DNA from: Candidatus Obscuribacterales bacterium
GTDB lineage: Bacteria; Cyanobacteriota; Vampirovibrionia; Obscuribacterales; Obscuribacteraceae
DNA: 37,137 bases
Direction of reading: 5' to 3'
Assembly: GCA_019746975.1 (NCBI GenBank)
Contig: JAIERK010000164.1
Coordinates: 1 to 37,137 of the forward strand
In this document: positions 35,025-37,137 of the stretch, in pieces
Position numbering within the stretch: the first letter of the stretch is position 1
Layout of the letters: the number at the start of each line of letters is the position of its first letter
Program-made: the position numbers and the translations under genes
Notes under the pieces: model-generated
What the model saw: the letters and a program-made list of their open reading frames with translations, nothing else
Database searches by the model: none
Told to the model about the DNA's origin: nothing

Positions 35025-36161
35025 TTAACGATCAACGTCCGGGAGGATTACGTCTACAGAGCCGAATATGGCCATGATGTCAGCAATGGGGCTTCCAACA
35101 AGCATCTCTCCAACCACAGCCAGATTGCAGAAAGATGGGTTGCGCCATCGGAATCTGAAAGGTTTGTCGGAACCATCGGAAATGATGTAGCAGCCGAGAG
35201 TGCCACGAGGCGATTCAACAGCGGAGAAGCCTTCTCCTGCTTTGACTCTCATACCGGCAATCTGCTTTTTGTTCATGATCGGACCTTCGGGGATCATGTC
35301 CAGACATTGCTTGATGATTTCAGTTGATTCACGCAACTCGCGAATACGAAGAATATATCTATCCCAGGTGTCGCCACCTTCTGGCTTGTCGAGAGTGTGA
35401 ACTTTGAACTCGAGCTTTGGATAGATTGAATATGGTTTGGTCTTACGCAAATCAAGATTATTTCCGGATGCACGAAGCGACGGTCCGGTCACGCCATAGT
35501 CCATGGCGAGCTCAAGAGGAAGAATGCCGATGCCTTTGGTCCGCTTCAGAAAAATAGGATTCTCGGTAACGATCGCTTCGTACTCGTCGACGCGATCCGG
35601 GAATTCTTTCGTGAAAGCTCGCAAACGGGTGAACCAATCCGGCTTCGGATCGCGCTGTACACCGCCTATACGGATGTAGTTAAACATCATCCGTTGCCCG
35701 GCGATTTCTTCGAACAGGTCCAAAAGCTTCTCCCGTTCGCGAAAGGGATAGAAGGGAAAACCAAACATTGCACCGAGGTCGATGAGGTAGGTGCCCAGCC
35801 AGAGCAAATGCGATGTGATGCGATTCATCTCGGAGACGATTACGCGAAGGAACTCGGCTCTTTCAGGAACTTCGCAACCGTCGAGGACTTCAGCCGAGCG
35901 AGCCAGCGCCCAGGAGGTAAACATTCCGGAGAGATAATCGACCCGATCGATCAAGGCTTGATATTGAAACCAGGTGCGATTCTGACCTTGCCATTCCTGG
36001 GCTCTATGAAGGTGCCCGATAACAGCTTCAGCATGCGTGACGATTTCGCCATCAAGCGTAAGGACCATGCGAAGAACCCCGTGTGTAGCGGGGTGCTGCG
36101 GACCCATGTTGATGATCATCTCATCGGTCTTTAGCGGTCTACTTGTTGTGTCTGATACCAT
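35025..36161 (-). CDS. nuoD: NADH-quinone oxidoreductase subunit D
   Basis: A 378-aa protein slightly shorter than usual (~395-410). The N-terminal NMGPQHPATHG motif is intact (H23 and H27). The quinone-binding Tyr is at Y76 in DRVDYLSG, exactly 49 residues after H27 as in mitochondrial and Thermus homologues. The usual GxEK after the HR motif reads HRAQEW here, so a conserved Gly and Lys are replaced. A Cys residue and the C-terminal GSVDVILPDVDR end are typical. It is 45 nt after nuoC and 50 nt before nuoH, with no nuoE/F/G between. It forms the quinone site with NuoB and NuoH. Confidence 0.94.
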   Translation of the reverse strand: MVSDTTSRPLKTDEMIINMGPQHPATHGVLRMVLTLDGEIVTHAEAVIGHLHRAQEWQGQNRTWFQYQALIDRVDYLSGMFTSWALARSAEVLDGCEVPERAEFLRVIVSEMNRITSHLLWLGTYLIDLGAMFGFPFYPFREREKLLDLFEEIAGQRMMFNYIRIGGVQRDPKPDWFTRLRAFTKEFPDRVDEYEAIVTENPIFLKRTKGIGILPLELAMDYGVTGPSLRASGNNLDLRKTKPYSIYPKLEFKVHTLDKPEGGDTWDRYILRIRELRESTEIIKQCLDMIPEGPIMNKKQIAGMRVKAGEGFSAVESPRGTLGCYIISDGSDKPFRFRWRNPSFCNLAVVGEMLVGSPIADIMAIFGSVDVILPDVDR

Positions 36162-36206
36162 TTTTCAAAGCCCAACTTAGTGAGGAGCGGACGGAGAGCT
36201 GATTGC

Positions 36207-37137
36207 TCAGCGGAAAGAACCAGGTGCTTTGTCGTTGAGAGCGTCAATCGGTTGCAAATAGTCGCGACGCAGTGGGTGACCGTCCCAATCCCAGGTATTG
36301 AGAATCCGGCGTGGATATGGATGTCCAAGGTATCTGATGCCAACCAGATCATAGGTCTCGCGCTCATGCCAATTAGCGGCTTTCCAGAAGCGCGACAGGC
36401 TGAGCACCATCGGTAGTTGCCCTTCCTTTACCTCGACTTTCGGAATTCTGACCTTCACGACCAGCTCATTGAGCGTTCCGTAAGACCAGAGGTGATAAAC
36501 CGAATCAAATGAATCTTTCGAGTCGACGCCTGATACCGTCAACAATAGGTTAAGTTGCGTTTCCTCACTGCTGCGCAAAAGCTTCAGGGCCTTCTGCAGA
36601 TGCTCGGGGGCGAGCTCGAGCGCTTCCACGCCGCCAGAATGATCTTCTAGCGGTGTGCTCGATATACCGTGATCGGTGAGAAATAGTCCGAAAACGCCAG
36701 GCTTGGGTGGCGGAGGAGGCGCCGCAGGTGCTGCCGGCGCCGCAGGCTTAGCCGCTGGAGCCGCGGATTTTGCTGGTGTGACCGCTGCTGGAGCGGCTGC
36801 TGCTGGTGTAGCTGCTGATGTAGCCGCTGCTGGTGTAGGCGCTGCAGGTGTAGCCGCTGCTGGAGCGGCTGCTGCTGGTGTAGCTGCTGATGTAGCCGCT
36901 GCTGGTGTAGGCGCTGCAGGTGTAGCAGCTGCTGGAGTGGCTGCTGCAGGTGTAGCCGCTGCAGGTGTAGCTGCTGCTGGTGCAGCTGATGCTGGTGTAG
37001 CCGCTGCTGGTGTAGCCGCTGCCGGTGTAGCCGCTGCCGGTGTAGCCGCTGCCGGTGTAGCCGCTGCTGGTGTAGCCGCTGCTGGTGTAGCCGCTGCTGG
37101 TGTAGCCGCTGCTGGTGTGGCCGCTACCGGTGTAGCC
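36207..37137 (-). CDS. nuoC: NADH-quinone oxidoreductase subunit C with repetitive N-terminal extension (5' end outside window)
   Basis: The frame is open from the stop at 36207 to the right edge, so the GTG at 36629 is internal. The NuoC domain starts upstream of it, near PKPGVFGLFLTDHGIS, and runs through HERETYDLVGIRYLGHPYPRRIL and DWDGHPLRRDY, the conserved C-terminal motif. Before it lie ~20 residues of Pro/Ala/Lys (PPPPPKPGV), then at least ~120 residues of Ala/Thr/Pro pentapeptide repeats (AAATP) reaching the window edge. NuoC joins NuoD in the quinone-module. The repeat-rich extension is not typical of the family. The true start and any upstream nuoA/nuoB are outside. Confidence 0.85.
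   Translation of the reverse strand, partial: ATPVAATPAAATPAAATPAAATPAAATPAAATPAAATPAAATPAAATPASAAPAAATPAAATPAAATPAAATPAAPTPAAATSAATPAAAAPAAATPAAPTPAAATSAATPAAAAPAAVTPAKSAAPAAKPAAPAAPAAPPPPPKPGVFGLFLTDHGISSTPLEDHSGGVEALELAPEHLQKALKLLRSSEETQLNLLLTVSGVDSKDSFDSVYHLWSYGTLNELVVKVRIPKVEVKEGQLPMVLSLSRFWKAANWHERETYDLVGIRYLGHPYPRRILNTWDWDGHPLRRDYLQPIDALNDKAPGSFR
36770..37137 (-). repeat. 15-bp tandem repeat encoding Ala-Ala-Ala-Thr-Pro
   Basis: On the plus strand the unit is GGTGTAGCCGCTGCT with variants (GCC, GCA, and Gly-like GGAGCG versions). It is in frame with nuoC on the minus strand, giving AAATP and close variants. Copies nearest the right edge are the most regular and the left ones more diverged, consistent with expansion toward the 5' end. 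It runs off the window. Confidence 0.92.

Noticed and set aside
36770..37137. CRISPR-like array
   Set aside because: The 15-bp units are contiguous with no spacers and translate in frame as AAATP repeats of NuoC.

Overview
The window looks like chromosomal DNA of a non-photosynthetic relative of Cyanobacteria (Vampirovibrionia/Melainabacteria, perhaps Obscuribacterales). This is inference. The clues are a respiratory complex I operon in the order C-D-H-I-J-K with no nuoE/F/G between D and H, a DUF4388 protein, many secreted TPR proteins, and signal peptides plus lipoboxes typical of a diderm envelope. No rRNA, tRNA, CRISPR array, transposase or integrase was seen.

Layout. (1) 1-5710, minus strand: a truncated secreted protein at the left edge, then, in transcription order, ribE, ribBA, ribH and two tandem paralogous secreted proteins, each with an N-terminal TPR region and two retropepsin-like aspartyl protease domains. 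(2) 5987-7603, plus: a cytoplasmic DUF4388 protein with a degenerate GGDEF-like domain. (3) 7667-24493: a divergent locus of about 17 kb that reads as a reduced type IV secretion (T4SS)-like envelope apparatus. Its minus arm (from 16945 leftwards) encodes two glycine-rich secreted proteins, a large proline-rich coiled-coil lipoprotein, a PrgI/VirB3-like membrane protein, a VirB4-type ATPase and two single-pass VirB8/TraE-like proteins. Its plus arm (from 17348 rightwards) encodes two large secreted TPR proteins with collagen-like or Ser/Thr-rich segments, two small membrane proteins and a VirB10-like secreted protein with a poly-Gln tract. No relaxase, coupling protein, VirB11 or VirB6 is present in the window. 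(4) 24647-25949, minus: rimM and ubiX. (5) 26006-31178: a TPR-like lipoprotein, a histidine kinase, a convergent OmpR-type regulator, and a GT20 trehalose-6-phosphate synthase with a strong inverted repeat in its leader. (6) 31449-37137, minus: nuoC (5' end outside the window), nuoD, nuoH, nuoI, nuoJ, nuoK.

Working together: the rib genes make riboflavin, and ubiX makes prenylated FMN, which needs FMN. The nuo operon gives the membrane and quinone arms of a complex I lacking the NADH module in this operon, so a donor such as ferredoxin is plausible. Several Nuo subunits carry unusual extensions: an Ala/Thr/Pro 15-bp repeat on NuoC, an Ala/Pro/Lys tail on NuoI, extra N-terminal membrane segments on NuoK, and a loop insertion in NuoH. 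The most likely undescribed system is the divergent T4SS-like/TPR locus. Its components are individually weak matches to T4SS families except VirB4 and PrgI, so the assignment as one machine is inference from layout.
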